A stretch of 64,000 nucleotides of DNA from Xanthomonas sp. (lineage in GTDB: Bacteria > Pseudomonadota > Gammaproteobacteria > Xanthomonadales > Xanthomonadaceae). The DNA lies in assembly GCA_018262705.1 (NCBI GenBank), contig JADFDQ010000006.1, forward strand, positions 84,062 through 148,061. The letters are read 5' to 3'. The translations under genes and the position numbers were made by a program. Of this stretch, positions 39,503-48,133 are shown one piece after another. The notes below the pieces were generated by a model. It did no database searches, was not told the DNA's origin, and was given only the letters and a program-made list of their open reading frames with translations. Numbering within the stretch: the stretch's first letter is position 1; every line of letters starts with the position of its first letter.

Positions 39503-41851
39503 TCAATCCGCAGCCAGACTCTGGTAGATCTCTTCTTCCTGTGCGAAATGCAGCCGCAAAATGGCATCCAGCGCGTGCAGGATGCGCTGCAGCTCATGTC
39601 TGGCATCGTCATCTTCCGGATGCGCGCGAAACCGCTTGAGGCTGGCGCCGAACCGCCGGTGCAACTGGAAAATCTCGCGATGGGTCTGGCTCATCGCCGC
39701 CAGCGGATCGTCGCCTCCGAGCAGGTCGGCGATGACCGGATAAATGTCGCGATCGTCGGCGGCCTCGTGGGGCAACAACTGCTCTCGCAGGATTGCGTCG
39801 AGCTTGTCCAGCGCCGGCAGCGCTTCGGTCGCGGTCATTGCCGGCAAACGGCCGATGACGGTGCCAAGGCGATCCAGAACCGGCGCAAGCTGTTGATGTT
39901 CATCGCGTAGTCGTTCGAGTTCCTCGGGCGCCATCCGGTAGCGGAAGCTTCGCAGCGGGCGGATGCGCAACACCCGCAGAGCGTTGACGATCACCGCGAC
40001 ATCGATGGCCTCCTGCAGCACGGCACCGTACAGCGGCGCCAGGAAACCAGCGGCCGCGACCAGCATCGCCAGCAGCGACAGACCCATCCCGGCCATCACG
40101 CTCTGGATGGCGATATGGCGCGTGCGACGTGCGATGTACAGCGCCTCGGCCAGCCGATCGAGACGATCGGCCAACAGCACGATGTCGGCGGCCTCGGCCG
40201 ATGCGGTGGCACCGCGCGCACCCATTGCAACGCCAACGGTCGCAGCCGCCAGCGCAGGCGCGTCGTTCACCCCGTCGCCAACCATCACCGTCGACCCGAA
40301 ACGACTGGCCTCCTTGATCGATTCGAGTTTGCCCCCGGGGTCCTGCCCGGCCAGCACTTCATCGACGCCCAGGCCAACGGCAACGGTTTCGGCAACCTCG
40401 CGACGGTCTCCGGTGAGCATCACGATGCGCTGGATGCCGGCGCGCCGCAGCAACCGCAGAGCGCGCGGCGTTTCCACCCGTAGCTGGTCGGCAAGCAGGA
40501 GCGCGCCCGCATAACCGCCATCGATTGCGATCAGGACAATCGCCGTGCCGTCGATGCTGGTGCGATCGAGCAATTCGTACGCTGCCGAAGGAAGCACGGC
40601 CGCAGCCTCGACGTAGTCGCGTGACCCGACCACAAGTTGCCGGCCGTCAACCGTTCCTCGCACTCCCGCACCGGGAATTTCGCTGACATCGGCAGGAACC
40701 CGAAGCGGAATGGATCGCGAGCGCGCGGCGGCCACCACGGCCCCGGCGATGACGTGGTGAGAGGCCTGTTCCAGCGACGCAGCAAGTCCGAGCAAAGCGT
40801 CGTCATCGACAACTCCGGCATTGCTGATTCCGATCAGTTGCGCCTGTCCGGCGGTCAGCGTGCCGGTCTTGTCGAAGAACAAAGTGCGCGCCGCAGCCAG
40901 CGCCTCCAGCGCACCGCCGCCTTTGACCAGGATGCCACGCTGGGCGCAGCGTGAGATCGCCGACACGACCGCCACCGGCACCGCGAGAATGAGGGGGCAT
41001 GGCGTGGCCACGACCACGACTGCCAGAGCCCGCAGCGGATCGCCGCTCAGGAGCCAGGCGATTGCGGCAACTGCGAGTGAGAGCGGCACGAACCTCGCCG
41101 CATACCGATCCGCAAGACGCGTCGACGGCGATTTCGAGCGCTGCGCAGCGCCGACCAGTTTCACGATCCCGGCATAGGTGCTGTCCGCGGCGGCGGCGGT
41201 CGCCAGCATCTCGAAAGCATCGCCGGCATTCACGCTGCCGCTGCGCAAGCCCGCGTCGCGTCGATAGGTCGCCGGAAGCGATTCGCCGGTGAGCGCCGAC
41301 TCATCCAGCACTGCCCGTTCCGCCAATAGCGTGCCATCGGTGGCGACGATATCGCCCTGCCGCACCAACAAGCGGTCCCCGACCACGAGCGCATCCAGCG
41401 GCACTTCCACCAGCGTTCCGTCGCGGTAGCAATGGGCACTGCGCGGAGCGCGCTCCAGCAAGGCCGTCATCTCGCGCCCGGCGCGCCGCTCGGCGTAGCT
41501 TTCAAGCAGACGCCCACTGGCAAGCATCACCGCAATCAGCGCCGCTGTAAGTTCCTGTTGCAAGAGCAACGCGCCGGCAATCGACACCAGCGCCAGCACG
41601 TCCACGCCGGTCTCGCGGCGCCGCAATGCGACAACCAACCCTTGCAGGAGCGCAATGACCGCCGGCACGCTTCCAATCACCCACGCCCACGCAGCCGGCC
41701 CGCGCAAACCTGCCAGCCACAGGATTGCACCGACCAGCAGGCCGGCCAGGCACACAAGGAAAATCACGAGATCGAAAAGCCAGCGGTTTTTCACGGTTTT
41801 GACCGTAGTGCAGGCAGCCAGTTTGCATCGACTTCGTCCCGATATGTCCAT
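39503..41851 (-). CDS. P1B-type metal ATPase with C-terminal hemerythrin domain (P1B-5-like)
   Basis: An inner-membrane metal-exporting ATPase of about 782 residues. It lacks an N-terminal metal-binding domain and begins with membrane helices. The TM4 metal site is TPCPLIL (about 281-287), not CPC. The phosphorylated Asp is in FFDKTGTLTAGQ (about 325), and TGDRR and GDGVNDAPALAAA (about 530) follow. From about residue 640 to the end there is a soluble helical domain with the His/Glu spacing of hemerythrin (LRDEHQQL, LPHEAADDRDIYPVI, THREIFQLHRR, LRLHFAQEEEIYQSL), which binds a di-iron site. TPC plus a C-terminal hemerythrin domain is the signature of the P1B-5 group, for which Ni2+/Fe2+ export has been shown in a rhizobial member. 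Start ATG 41851 is the best in-frame choice, but shorter starts are possible. Confidence 0.88.
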   Translation of the reverse strand: MDISGRSRCKLAACTTVKTVKNRWLFDLVIFLVCLAGLLVGAILWLAGLRGPAAWAWVIGSVPAVIALLQGLVVALRRRETGVDVLALVSIAGALLLQQELTAALIAVMLASGRLLESYAERRAGREMTALLERAPRSAHCYRDGTLVEVPLDALVVGDRLLVRQGDIVATDGTLLAERAVLDESALTGESLPATYRRDAGLRSGSVNAGDAFEMLATAAAADSTYAGIVKLVGAAQRSKSPSTRLADRYAARFVPLSLAVAAIAWLLSGDPLRALAVVVVATPCPLILAVPVAVVSAISRCAQRGILVKGGGALEALAAARTLFFDKTGTLTAGQAQLIGISNAGVVDDDALLGLAASLEQASHHVIAGAVVAAARSRSIPLRVPADVSEIPGAGVRGTVDGRQLVVGSRDYVEAAAVLPSAAYELLDRTSIDGTAIVLIAIDGGYAGALLLADQLRVETPRALRLLRRAGIQRIVMLTGDRREVAETVAVGLGVDEVLAGQDPGGKLESIKEASRFGSTVMVGDGVNDAPALAAATVGVAMGARGATASAEAADIVLLADRLDRLAEALYIARRTRHIAIQSVMAGMGLSLLAMLVAAAGFLAPLYGAVLQEAIDVAVIVNALRVLRIRPLRSFRYRMAPEELERLRDEHQQLAPVLDRLGTVIGRLPAMTATEALPALDKLDAILREQLLPHEAADDRDIYPVIADLLGGDDPLAAMSQTHREIFQLHRRFGASLKRFRAHPEDDDARHELQRILHALDAILRLHFAQEEEIYQSLAAD

Positions 41852-42059
41852 GGCAGCGATTTGTCGTATCGATCGCAACGCCCATGTTCCGACTCGGGAC
41901 GGGTTCAGCCCGTTTGAAACCGCAGGCTGATTCCGTCCATTCGACGACCAGCGCACCGATGCGCCTGCGATGTGAGCGAGCTCTCCAGCGCAAATTGAAG
42001 GCTTGCTGCCGACTCGCGGCGCTGGCTCGGCGCGGCCATTGGTGGTTCAATAGCAGCCG

Positions 42060-42136
42060 AAGCGGGGGTGCCCGGCGTGGCCGGGCTGAGAGAAACCCTT
42101 GGAACCTGATCCGGTTTGCACCGGCGTAGGGAGCTT
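42060..42136 (+). promoter_or_regulatory. TPP (thi-box) riboswitch
   Basis: The aptamer is clear: closing stem AAGC (42060-42063) with GCTT (42133-42136), the first arm with GGGGTGCCC and GGCTGAGAG, then ACCCTTGGAACCTGATCCGG and the GCGTAGGGA end. All strongly conserved thi-box blocks are present in order. It lies about 118 bp before a TonB-dependent receptor and a PnuT-like permease, so thiamine pyrophosphate probably shuts off thiamine uptake. Two hairpins follow (about 42142-42173 and 42176-42198) and may form the expression platform. Confidence 0.95.
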
Positions 42137-42253
42137 GAACACGGCGGCCGATTCTTTCGAGGATCGCCCCGTGCAGAACAATTCTTCATGGATTGTTCCG
42201 CATGGATCGCTGCCGGCTTTCGCTTCGCCCTCTCCACCATTGGCGTTGCGAAC

Positions 42254-44416
42254 ATGATCCTCCGGTTGTCCCTGCTCCTGCTTGGCCTGCTGCCGCTGCT
42301 GGCCCACGCCCAGTCCACCGCTTCCCCTTCGCCACAAGAAAAAACCACGACCCTTCCCGGCGTAAAGGTGACCGGCGAGCGCCGCGAAGCGACGCGCAAG
42401 GACGGGCTCGACGCCTGGGGCAAGGCCGAGTTGCACGACACGCCGGCCGCGGTCAGCGTGGTCGGACGCGAACGGATCGAGGCCCGACAGATCCGCACCC
42501 TGAGCGAACTGGGGCACGAGGACGCCGCGCTCGGCGACAACTACGCGCCGGTCGGCTATTACCAGAACCTGTCGATTCGCGGCTATGCGCTGGATTACGG
42601 CACTGGCTACCGGAACAACAATCTTGCGATGACCGGCGAGCAACCGATTGCGCTGGAAGACAAGCAGCAGGTTGAAATCCTCAAGGGGCTGGCGGGCCTG
42701 ACCGCAGGCGTGATGGAGCCGGGCGGCGTGATCAATTTCGTCAGCAAGCGACCTGCCGATGTGCGCACGCTGACCCTGGGCGCGGATTCGCGCGGTTCGC
42801 TGTACGCCGCGCTGGACGCGGGACGCTGGCTGACGCCGCGCTTCGGGCTGCGCGTCAATCTGGCCTGGGAAACCCTGCACACTTTCGTCAACCATGCCAA
42901 CGGACGCCGCGCCTTCGGCGCGCTGGCGATGGACTGGAATCCGAGCGAGCGCACGTCGCTGCAACTGGACATCAATCAGCTCGACAGCAGCCAGCGTTCG
43001 GCCTCCGGCTACATGCTGCTGGACGGCACCCGCTTCCCGGAGCACGTCGATCGCTCGCGGATGCTCGGCTATCAGCCCTGGCAGCAACCGGTCGCGATCC
43101 GCGCCACCAACGCCAGCGCGCGCCTGCAGCACGCCTTCAACGACGACTGGACCCTGCGGCTGGCACTGGGCCGCAGCCGCAGCGTGATCGACGACTATGT
43201 CGCCTTCGCCTACGGCTGCTGGTACGTCGCCGCGTGTTCGGCCGGCAGTCCGCCCAACTACTTCGCGCCGGACGGCAGCTACGACATCTACGACTACCGC
43301 AACCCCGGCGACACCCGCATCGGCGACGAGGCGCGGGCCACGCTTGAAGGTCGCTTCACGACCGGCCGCGTCAGCCACGACCTCACGCTGGGCGTGGGGA
43401 CCTTCCACCGCGGCATCAATCGCCACTGGCACGTCAATGACTACATCGGCACCGCCGATATCGACGACCCCACTGTCCCGGTCTTCAACCCATCCCCCAA
43501 GCAGGTCGGCCCGCGCGTCCAGCGCCTGAACAGCTGGCAGCGCTCGCTGTTCGCGCTCGATCGGCTGTCACTGGGCGAACACTGGCAGCTGCTGCTCGGC
43601 GCCCGCCACGTCCGTCTGAGCGAACAGGCGCGCAGCAAGAAGAACGTGCTCGAACGCGACAGCCACTTGTCGCGCACGCTGTCGCAGGTGGCGCTGCTGT
43701 GGCTGCCGGATGACGCCCTTACTCTTTACGCCAGCTATGGCGAAGGGCTGTCGCTGGGCTTGCAGGCGCCGTCGTGGACCAGCAACGACGGCGATTTGCT
43801 CGGCCCGCGGCTGTCGCGCCAGATCGAGGCCGGACTCAAGTACCGCTGGACCCCGCGGCTGGATCTCGAAGCCGCGCTTTACCGGATCCACCAGCCCTAC
43901 CAGTACGCGCAGCCCGACAATTCCTGGGCCGGCTTCAGCTTCGTCCAGCAGGGCGAAGAAGTGCATACCGGGCTGGAAGTTTCGGCCAACGGGCGATTGA
44001 CCGACGCCACCGGTCTGCACGCCAGCCTCGCGCTGCTGCGCGCCCGCGCCCAGGGCACCGGCACTGCCGCCTATGACGGCCACCAGGTCGTGAACGTGCC
44101 GCGCTTGCGCGCCACGATCCAGATCGAACATCGTCTGAACGCCTTGCCCGGTGTCACCGTGCAGGGCGGCTGGCGCTACGCATCCAGCAACCCGGCCACG
44201 GCCGACGGCGCGCTCAGCGTTTCGGCCTACAGCGTGTTCGATCTCGGACTGCGCCATGACGGCCGCTGGAACGGTCGCGAGGTCAGCACGCAATTGGGCA
44301 TGGACAACCTGTTCAACCGCTTCTACTGGCGCGACACCGGCAGTTCGCAGGGCGACAACTACCTGTTCCCCGGCGCACCGCGGCTGCTGCGCCTGAGCTT
44401 CCGGATCGCGCTGTGA
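42254..44416 (+). CDS. TonB-dependent outer-membrane receptor, probably for thiamine
   Basis: A receptor of about 720 residues. It has a signal peptide MILRLSLLLLGLLPLLAHAQ, a plug domain (about 45-200: KAELHDTPAAVSVVGRERI ... VEILKGLAGLTAGVMEPGG) and a 22-strand barrel ending LLRLSFRIAL. The family pattern is that of siderophore-type receptors, but the TPP riboswitch upstream and the PnuT-like permease downstream point to thiamine or a precursor as ligand. The start at 42254 is chosen for the signal peptide; neither it nor ATG 42188, which would add 22 residues, has a clear ribosome site. Its stop overlaps the GTG of the next gene. Confidence 0.9.
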   Translation: MILRLSLLLLGLLPLLAHAQSTASPSPQEKTTTLPGVKVTGERREATRKDGLDAWGKAELHDTPAAVSVVGRERIEARQIRTLSELGHEDAALGDNYAPVGYYQNLSIRGYALDYGTGYRNNNLAMTGEQPIALEDKQQVEILKGLAGLTAGVMEPGGVINFVSKRPADVRTLTLGADSRGSLYAALDAGRWLTPRFGLRVNLAWETLHTFVNHANGRRAFGALAMDWNPSERTSLQLDINQLDSSQRSASGYMLLDGTRFPEHVDRSRMLGYQPWQQPVAIRATNASARLQHAFNDDWTLRLALGRSRSVIDDYVAFAYGCWYVAACSAGSPPNYFAPDGSYDIYDYRNPGDTRIGDEARATLEGRFTTGRVSHDLTLGVGTFHRGINRHWHVNDYIGTADIDDPTVPVFNPSPKQVGPRVQRLNSWQRSLFALDRLSLGEHWQLLLGARHVRLSEQARSKKNVLERDSHLSRTLSQVALLWLPDDALTLYASYGEGLSLGLQAPSWTSNDGDLLGPRLSRQIEAGLKYRWTPRLDLEAALYRIHQPYQYAQPDNSWAGFSFVQQGEEVHTGLEVSANGRLTDATGLHASLALLRARAQGTGTAAYDGHQVVNVPRLRATIQIEHRLNALPGVTVQGGWRYASSNPATADGALSVSAYSVFDLGLRHDGRWNGREVSTQLGMDNLFNRFYWRDTGSSQGDNYLFPGAPRLLRLSFRIAL

Positions 44417-45000
44417 GTTTTCCCCTGCACGAACTCATCGCCGCCACCCTCAGCGCCACCAGCGTATGGCTGGGCACGCGCCGCAGCCCGTGGTGCTATC
44501 CAGCCGGGCTGGTCTCGGTCAGTGTCTATATCTGGGTCTACTTCGGCGCACGGCTGTATTCGGAAGTGTTGCTGCAGTGCATCTGGATCGGCATGCTGGC
44601 GCTGGGCTGGTGGCGCTGGCGACAGCACCTGGACGGCAGCGGCCACGTCCGAATTGCGCCGCTGCGCGGATCGCACGGCGCGACGCATCTCGGCATCGGC
44701 ATCGCCTGCGGGCTGGCGCTGGGCTATGTCATGGCCCACCACACGCCGGCCGCCCTGCCCTGGCTCGACGCCATGCTCACCACGCTGAGCCTGGTTGCGC
44801 AGTTCTGGCAGAACCGCCGCCATATCGCAGCCTGGGCCATGTGGATTGCGGTGGATCTGGCCTACATCGGCATGTTCGTGAACAAGCACCTGTTCATCAC
44901 CTCGGTGCTGTACGCGGGCTTCGTCGGACTGGCGATCAAGGGATTCCGCGACTGGCGGCGGGCAGCGCAAATGCAGGTTCGGGAAAGCGCGGCCGGCTGA
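44413..45000 (+). CDS. pnuT: PnuC-family permease, probably thiamine transporter PnuT
   Basis: A 195-residue membrane protein with about seven hydrophobic helices and the PnuC-family features (LSATSVWLGTRRSPWCYPAG; WGQ-like FWQNRR near 135; the WIAVDLAYIGMFVNKHLF segment near 155). PnuC-type permeases move vitamins by facilitated diffusion and trap them by phosphorylation. With a TPP riboswitch and a TonB receptor in the same operon, thiamine is the likely substrate rather than nicotinamide riboside. It starts at GTG 44413, overlapping the receptor stop. No thiamine kinase is next to it. Confidence 0.88.
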   Translation: MSFPLHELIAATLSATSVWLGTRRSPWCYPAGLVSVSVYIWVYFGARLYSEVLLQCIWIGMLALGWWRWRQHLDGSGHVRIAPLRGSHGATHLGIGIACGLALGYVMAHHTPAALPWLDAMLTTLSLVAQFWQNRRHIAAWAMWIAVDLAYIGMFVNKHLFITSVLYAGFVGLAIKGFRDWRRAAQMQVRESAAG

Positions 45001-45003
45001 ACG

Positions 45004-45240
45004 TCAGAACGGATCGGCGGAAGGATCCCAGGGATCGGACTGCACCAGCAGTTCGCGCAGCGCGTCCTCGTTGGCCGCAGCGATCCAATCCAGGCCTTCG
45101 GAAAGATTCACCACCTGCAGCTGCGCGCGGCGGATACCCTCGCCCGGCAGCGGGCTAAGCACCAGCAGGATCACGCCGTAGGAGGCATCCAGCACTGCCG
45201 CCTGCCAGCGCCGGCCATCGGAATCGTCGAATGTGCGCAT
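45004..45240 (-). CDS. small conserved-looking protein, unknown function
   Basis: A 78-residue acidic protein (MRTFDDSDGRRWQAAVLDAS ... DWIAAANEDALRELLVQSDPW). It has no signal peptide or membrane segment and no recognised domain, and reads like a small cytoplasmic alpha/beta protein. It converges on pnuT with a 3-bp gap. Coding-like composition and the tight fit with pnuT support it. Confidence 0.55.
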   Translation of the reverse strand: MRTFDDSDGRRWQAAVLDASYGVILLVLSPLPGEGIRRAQLQVVNLSEGLDWIAAANEDALRELLVQSDPWDPSADPF

Positions 45241-45504
45241 GCCTGTTGCCTGCCGGAAAACTTGATGAAGCCAAACTCCAAAATGCTGGAATCGATCTGA
45301 CGCTCATCAGCAATCGGTTCGGTTTTCCGCCTCGTGAATACCTCTGTTCGGGCTGCTTCCCGGCTTCGCACGATGCCCCCAAAAATGCCCCCAAACGTTC
45401 AGGATTGCAAGGGATGCCCCCGGAATGCATCGGACAAGAAAAAGGCCGGAAGCCTTGATTTTATTGACTTTCCGGCCATTAATGGACTTGCTTGGAGTGT
45501 CTAA
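45241..45504. mobile_element. stump of an older element at the same tRNA-Leu site
   Basis: This non-coding stretch sits outside the left att repeat of the present element and repeats the order seen at its right end: tRNA-end copy (45505-45526), then a minus-strand terminator hairpin (45444-45477), then C-rich direct repeats (ATGCCCCC at 45373, 45385 and 45414). At the right end of the live element the order is tRNA end, terminator (51312-51333), TACCCCC repeats (51215-51263), integrase start. The simplest reading is that an earlier element integrated here and has lost its integrase and body. No integrase fragment is recognisable in 45241-45372. Confidence 0.5.
45438..45477 (-). terminator. 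minus-strand terminator hairpin left of attL
   Basis: GGCCGGAA (45444-45451) pairs with TTCCGGCC (45470-45477) across an 18-base loop. On the minus strand the stem is followed by TTTTTC, so it would stop transcripts coming from the tRNA-Leu side. Confidence 0.6.
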
Positions 45505-45526
45505 TGGTGCCAAGGGGGGACTCGAA
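45505..45526. repeat. attL, left copy of the tRNA-Leu 3' end
   Basis: TGGTGCCAAGGGGGGACTCGAA matches the right copy except for one missing C after TGGTGCC. It is a partial tRNA end, not a gene. Confidence 0.85.
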
Positions 45527-45579
45527 AAACCGGCTACGCGCTAATCCCTGAGCGGCTAACAGCTTTCACCGATTCCGAA

Positions 45580-45599
45580 GTACCCCCTAAAGTACCCCC
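45580..45599. repeat. GTACCCCC repeats inside attL (integrase arm-like sites)
   Basis: Two copies of GTACCCCC (45580-45587 and 45592-45599) are 12 bp apart, 54 bp inside attL. The same core TACCCCC occurs four times inside attR. Repeats at both ends of an element near its att sites are the usual place for integrase arm binding. Confidence 0.6.
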
Positions 45600-45688
45600 A
45601 GACAGCGCCTGCTAGCCTCTGTCCCCTCGCGCGCGCGACCTACGTGCGAAGCGAAGCGCCAGACTGCGCCGCGCGGCTTGAAACCGAA

Positions 45689-46405
45689 TCAAGAGGAACT
45701 CTGTCCACTTGATCCGACTTCCGGTCTCCGCCGTGCGGCTGCGCCTTCGCCCAATCCTGCGCGCTCGCCACAATCGCGGCTTGCTGGCCTGCTGTCAGTT
45801 GGCGTCGATTCGGGACAATCAGCCTTTCCGCTTGCTGCAATGGGCCGATTCTGCCGCAGGTTCGCCAGCGCACGGGCCTTGCCATCGGGAGTTCGCGGGC
45901 CGGTGCTACGGCCACCGTGGAACCGGCAGCGACGTTTGCCCGGCTCGCTCTTGGCTTGGCAGGGTTGTCCATCCCGATGGCGACGTGCGCCGCAGGTGAC
46001 TCGACGGGTGGCCTTCTGCTTCGCCCGTTGCACTTCCAGTGCGGCCAATTTCCGCGCCATCCAATCGGACTCATACGCGCCCGCGGAACGCTCGGCATCC
46101 GGACTCATACGCGCATGCGCGTACTGGTCGCTTAATTCCGGCGCTTTGGCCGAAGTCATGGGCTTTCGCACTTCGTTCCACTTTATTCCGGTCAGTGCGG
46201 CCCATTCCGCCACGATGGCATCCAGCACGGCGCTATTGGTCGCCGCTGCGCTTCCCGGTCGCTGCATTGCCCGCATCGCTTCGATGATCGCCAGCGCGTC
46301 CCGGTTCGGCATGTAGTCGACCCGCGTCATGCGCGCGCGCCGTTCGCGTTGCTGGCGTGCTAGGTGTTGCCGGTCGCGGCTCAGGTAGCCATCGGCGTCG
46401 GTCAT
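45689..46405 (-). CDS. HGGxSTGP-motif phage/island protein
   Basis: A 238-residue protein from ATG 46405 (MTDADGYLSRDRQHLARQQR). Near residue 155 it has CGARRHRDGQPC and, after 13 residues, CRFHGGRSTGPRTPDGKAR. Cys/Cys...Cys/His followed by HGGxSTGP is a small zinc-binding module common in phage and satellite genes, often near replication or regulatory genes; its role is unknown. The Ser/Arg-rich tail is low-complexity. It is the last of six genes joined by 4-bp overlaps and ends 163 bp before the left att. Confidence 0.65.
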   Translation of the reverse strand: MTDADGYLSRDRQHLARQQRERRARMTRVDYMPNRDALAIIEAMRAMQRPGSAAATNSAVLDAIVAEWAALTGIKWNEVRKPMTSAKAPELSDQYAHARMSPDAERSAGAYESDWMARKLAALEVQRAKQKATRRVTCGARRHRDGQPCQAKSEPGKRRCRFHGGRSTGPRTPDGKARALANLRQNRPIAASGKADCPESTPTDSRPASRDCGERAGLGEGAAARRRPEVGSSGQSSS

Positions 46406-46614
46406 GCCAGCGCCCGTGCGTGCGATGCCTGCGCGTCCCGTTCCATCCGGCGATAGGCCCATGCGCGGGCCGGGACGACGTACAGGGTGCAGTCCAGCCC
46501 ATAGCGGCCAATCTCGAAACGGCGGATCGCAGGATTGCGGTTGTTCCAGCCCGGCGTGCGCTGCGCGTTTGCCAGCGCCTTCATCACGTCATCGGCAAGT
46601 GTCGGTTTCATCAT
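46402..46614 (-). CDS. small element protein, unknown function
   Basis: A 70-residue protein (MMKPTLADDVMKALANAQRT ...) without a recognised domain. It reads like a small basic alpha/beta protein (RRFEIGRYGLDCTLYVVPARAWAYRRMERD). Its start and stop overlap the primase upstream and the HGG gene downstream by 4 bp each, which supports it as a true gene of this operon. Confidence 0.55.
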   Translation of the reverse strand: MMKPTLADDVMKALANAQRTPGWNNRNPAIRRFEIGRYGLDCTLYVVPARAWAYRRMERDAQASHARALA

Positions 46615-47831
46615 GCCGCCCTCGATTTCTCGTCGCGCCGTTTGCCTGTCTGCCCCTCTTGTACGCCTTCAACGCCCAAGAGCTGTTTATCTATATAGGG
46701 GTGTCGATTTTGCACCCGGGGCAAGGTGTCATTTTTACACTCGGCGAAAATGGGCAGCCAACAGTCGGCGATGGCGTACAGGTCTGGCGTGCGTCCTGTT
46801 TGTCTGTTCCGGCCTTGCTTCACCAATCGCAGAATGCCGGATGCCAGCGCGCGCCTGCGGTGTCCCTTGAACGTCTTTGGCGTCATTCCGGGCAAGCCCT
46901 CGAAGTCCGCCGGGGTCAACGCGATGTTGCCATTGTTGCTGCCATCAAATCGCCGGAATGCAGTCACGATCACGTCATGCGCAGGCGGCGGCAGCGCCTT
47001 CCACTGCGGCGAGTCCAGCAGCTTGTGCGGCAGCTTCACGAACCCATCGGAGCCGTAGCCAACAGCACGCGCCGCGATGGTGTCCACTTCGGAAGCGCAT
47101 AGCGGCGGCTGGCAACGTTCGGCATTGATCCGTTGCAGCCGGTCATTCACGGCCTGCGCGTCGTGGCCTTTCCGCACAAGCCCGCCGGCCAGCGATAGCA
47201 GCGTGCCGTTGCGGTCGCCATCGGGGATCGCATCGGGTAGCGTGCGCCGCTTGCGTACCGGCAAGGCCACGGGCGCGGGGTGCAGGTCGAATGCCTGCAC
47301 AAGCTCAGCCAACCGGTACGGCACGCGGTCGGCGTCCAGCGTCACAACCCGCGATGCAAACGGCTCGCCCTTGCGATGATCGAAACCCGGCAACCGCATC
47401 ACGCGTGGCAGATCGCACACTTTGCGATCAGCGTCGAAGCGTTCGGCCATTGCCTGCTGCAACGGCTTGAACCGGTCTAGCGGGCAATCGGATAGCAGCC
47501 AGTACGCGTGCCAGCGCCCCGGCGATGATTCCACAATGCAATGCGGCGGCAGCGTGGCCGCTTGCACGGGTGCCAGTGGCGAGCCGTCCAGGTCGACGAA
47601 TAGCGCCCGCACTCGCTGGACATTGCCCGCCTTGCGGCCATTGCCATCACCTGCGTTCACCATGAAAAACACGCCCGCGCCTCTTTCGTTCAATCCGGCG
47701 AGCGTGGCCGCATGTTCCCGCAACGCCCCTTGCAGGATGCGTGACAAGACCGGCGACTTTTGCGGCGAATCGTCAAACGTCTGGAACGTGAAGCGGTCGC
47801 CGAACAGCGAAAGGAAGCGGGCCGTGGTCAT
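46611..47831 (-). CDS. RepB/PriCT-type primase or replication protein
   Basis: A 406-residue protein. The N-terminal part (about 1-190) matches the RepB-like DNA primase domain of plasmids and islands: RVRALFVDLDGSPLAP (the acidic DxD-like catalytic element near residue 80), CIVESSPGRWHAYWLL and DLPRVMRLPGFDHRK. A PriCT-like helical region follows (GTLLSLAGGLVRKGHDAQAV ... DTIAARAVGYG, about 208-255). The C-terminal part is basic. Such proteins prime replication of excised satellites. The start and stop form ATGA overlaps with its neighbours. No origin with iterons was recognised. Confidence 0.8.
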   Translation of the reverse strand: MTTARFLSLFGDRFTFQTFDDSPQKSPVLSRILQGALREHAATLAGLNERGAGVFFMVNAGDGNGRKAGNVQRVRALFVDLDGSPLAPVQAATLPPHCIVESSPGRWHAYWLLSDCPLDRFKPLQQAMAERFDADRKVCDLPRVMRLPGFDHRKGEPFASRVVTLDADRVPYRLAELVQAFDLHPAPVALPVRKRRTLPDAIPDGDRNGTLLSLAGGLVRKGHDAQAVNDRLQRINAERCQPPLCASEVDTIAARAVGYGSDGFVKLPHKLLDSPQWKALPPPAHDVIVTAFRRFDGSNNGNIALTPADFEGLPGMTPKTFKGHRRRALASGILRLVKQGRNRQTGRTPDLYAIADCWLPIFAECKNDTLPRVQNRHPYIDKQLLGVEGVQEGQTGKRRDEKSRAA

Positions 47832-48133
47832 GCCGCTACCACCCTAGCGGCCACCTGCTGCATGGTCTGAAACGGGCCTGTTTTGGGGGCATCCACAAGC
47901 CTAGCGGCGATGTCCTGCGGCAAGTCTCCCCAACCTTCCGGCAGGTCGGCAGGGTTGCGGCTTCGCAGCCAATCGGCAGCATTGCCCGGCAGTGGCCGGA
48001 ACGCCCACAGTGGGCAGTCGGTGCAATGGCAGGTCGCCACCTGCGTTCGCCATGTTCCGGCGGCGTGGCGGTCATGGATGCAGTCGCGGCACTTTGCAGC
48101 GATGGCCGCGCCGCGTGTTCTCGGGCCGGTCAT
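47828..48133 (-). CDS. small Cys-rich element protein, probably zinc-binding
   Basis: A 101-residue protein beginning MTGPRTRGAAIAAKCRDCIH. The Cys pattern CRDC ... CHCTDCPLWAFRPLPG is typical of a small protein family found next to primases in proteobacterial prophages and islands. A zinc ribbon is likely; the role is unknown. It overlaps both neighbours by 4 bp. Confidence 0.65.
   Translation of the reverse strand: MTGPRTRGAAIAAKCRDCIHDRHAAGTWRTQVATCHCTDCPLWAFRPLPGNAADWLRSRNPADLPEGWGDLPQDIAARLVDAPKTGPFQTMQQVAARVVAA

Noticed and set aside
45307..45513. 68-codon minus-strand open frame through the left att copy
   Set aside because: It spans the att copy, a terminator and direct repeats and has no ribosome site; the sequence is better explained as non-coding element debris.
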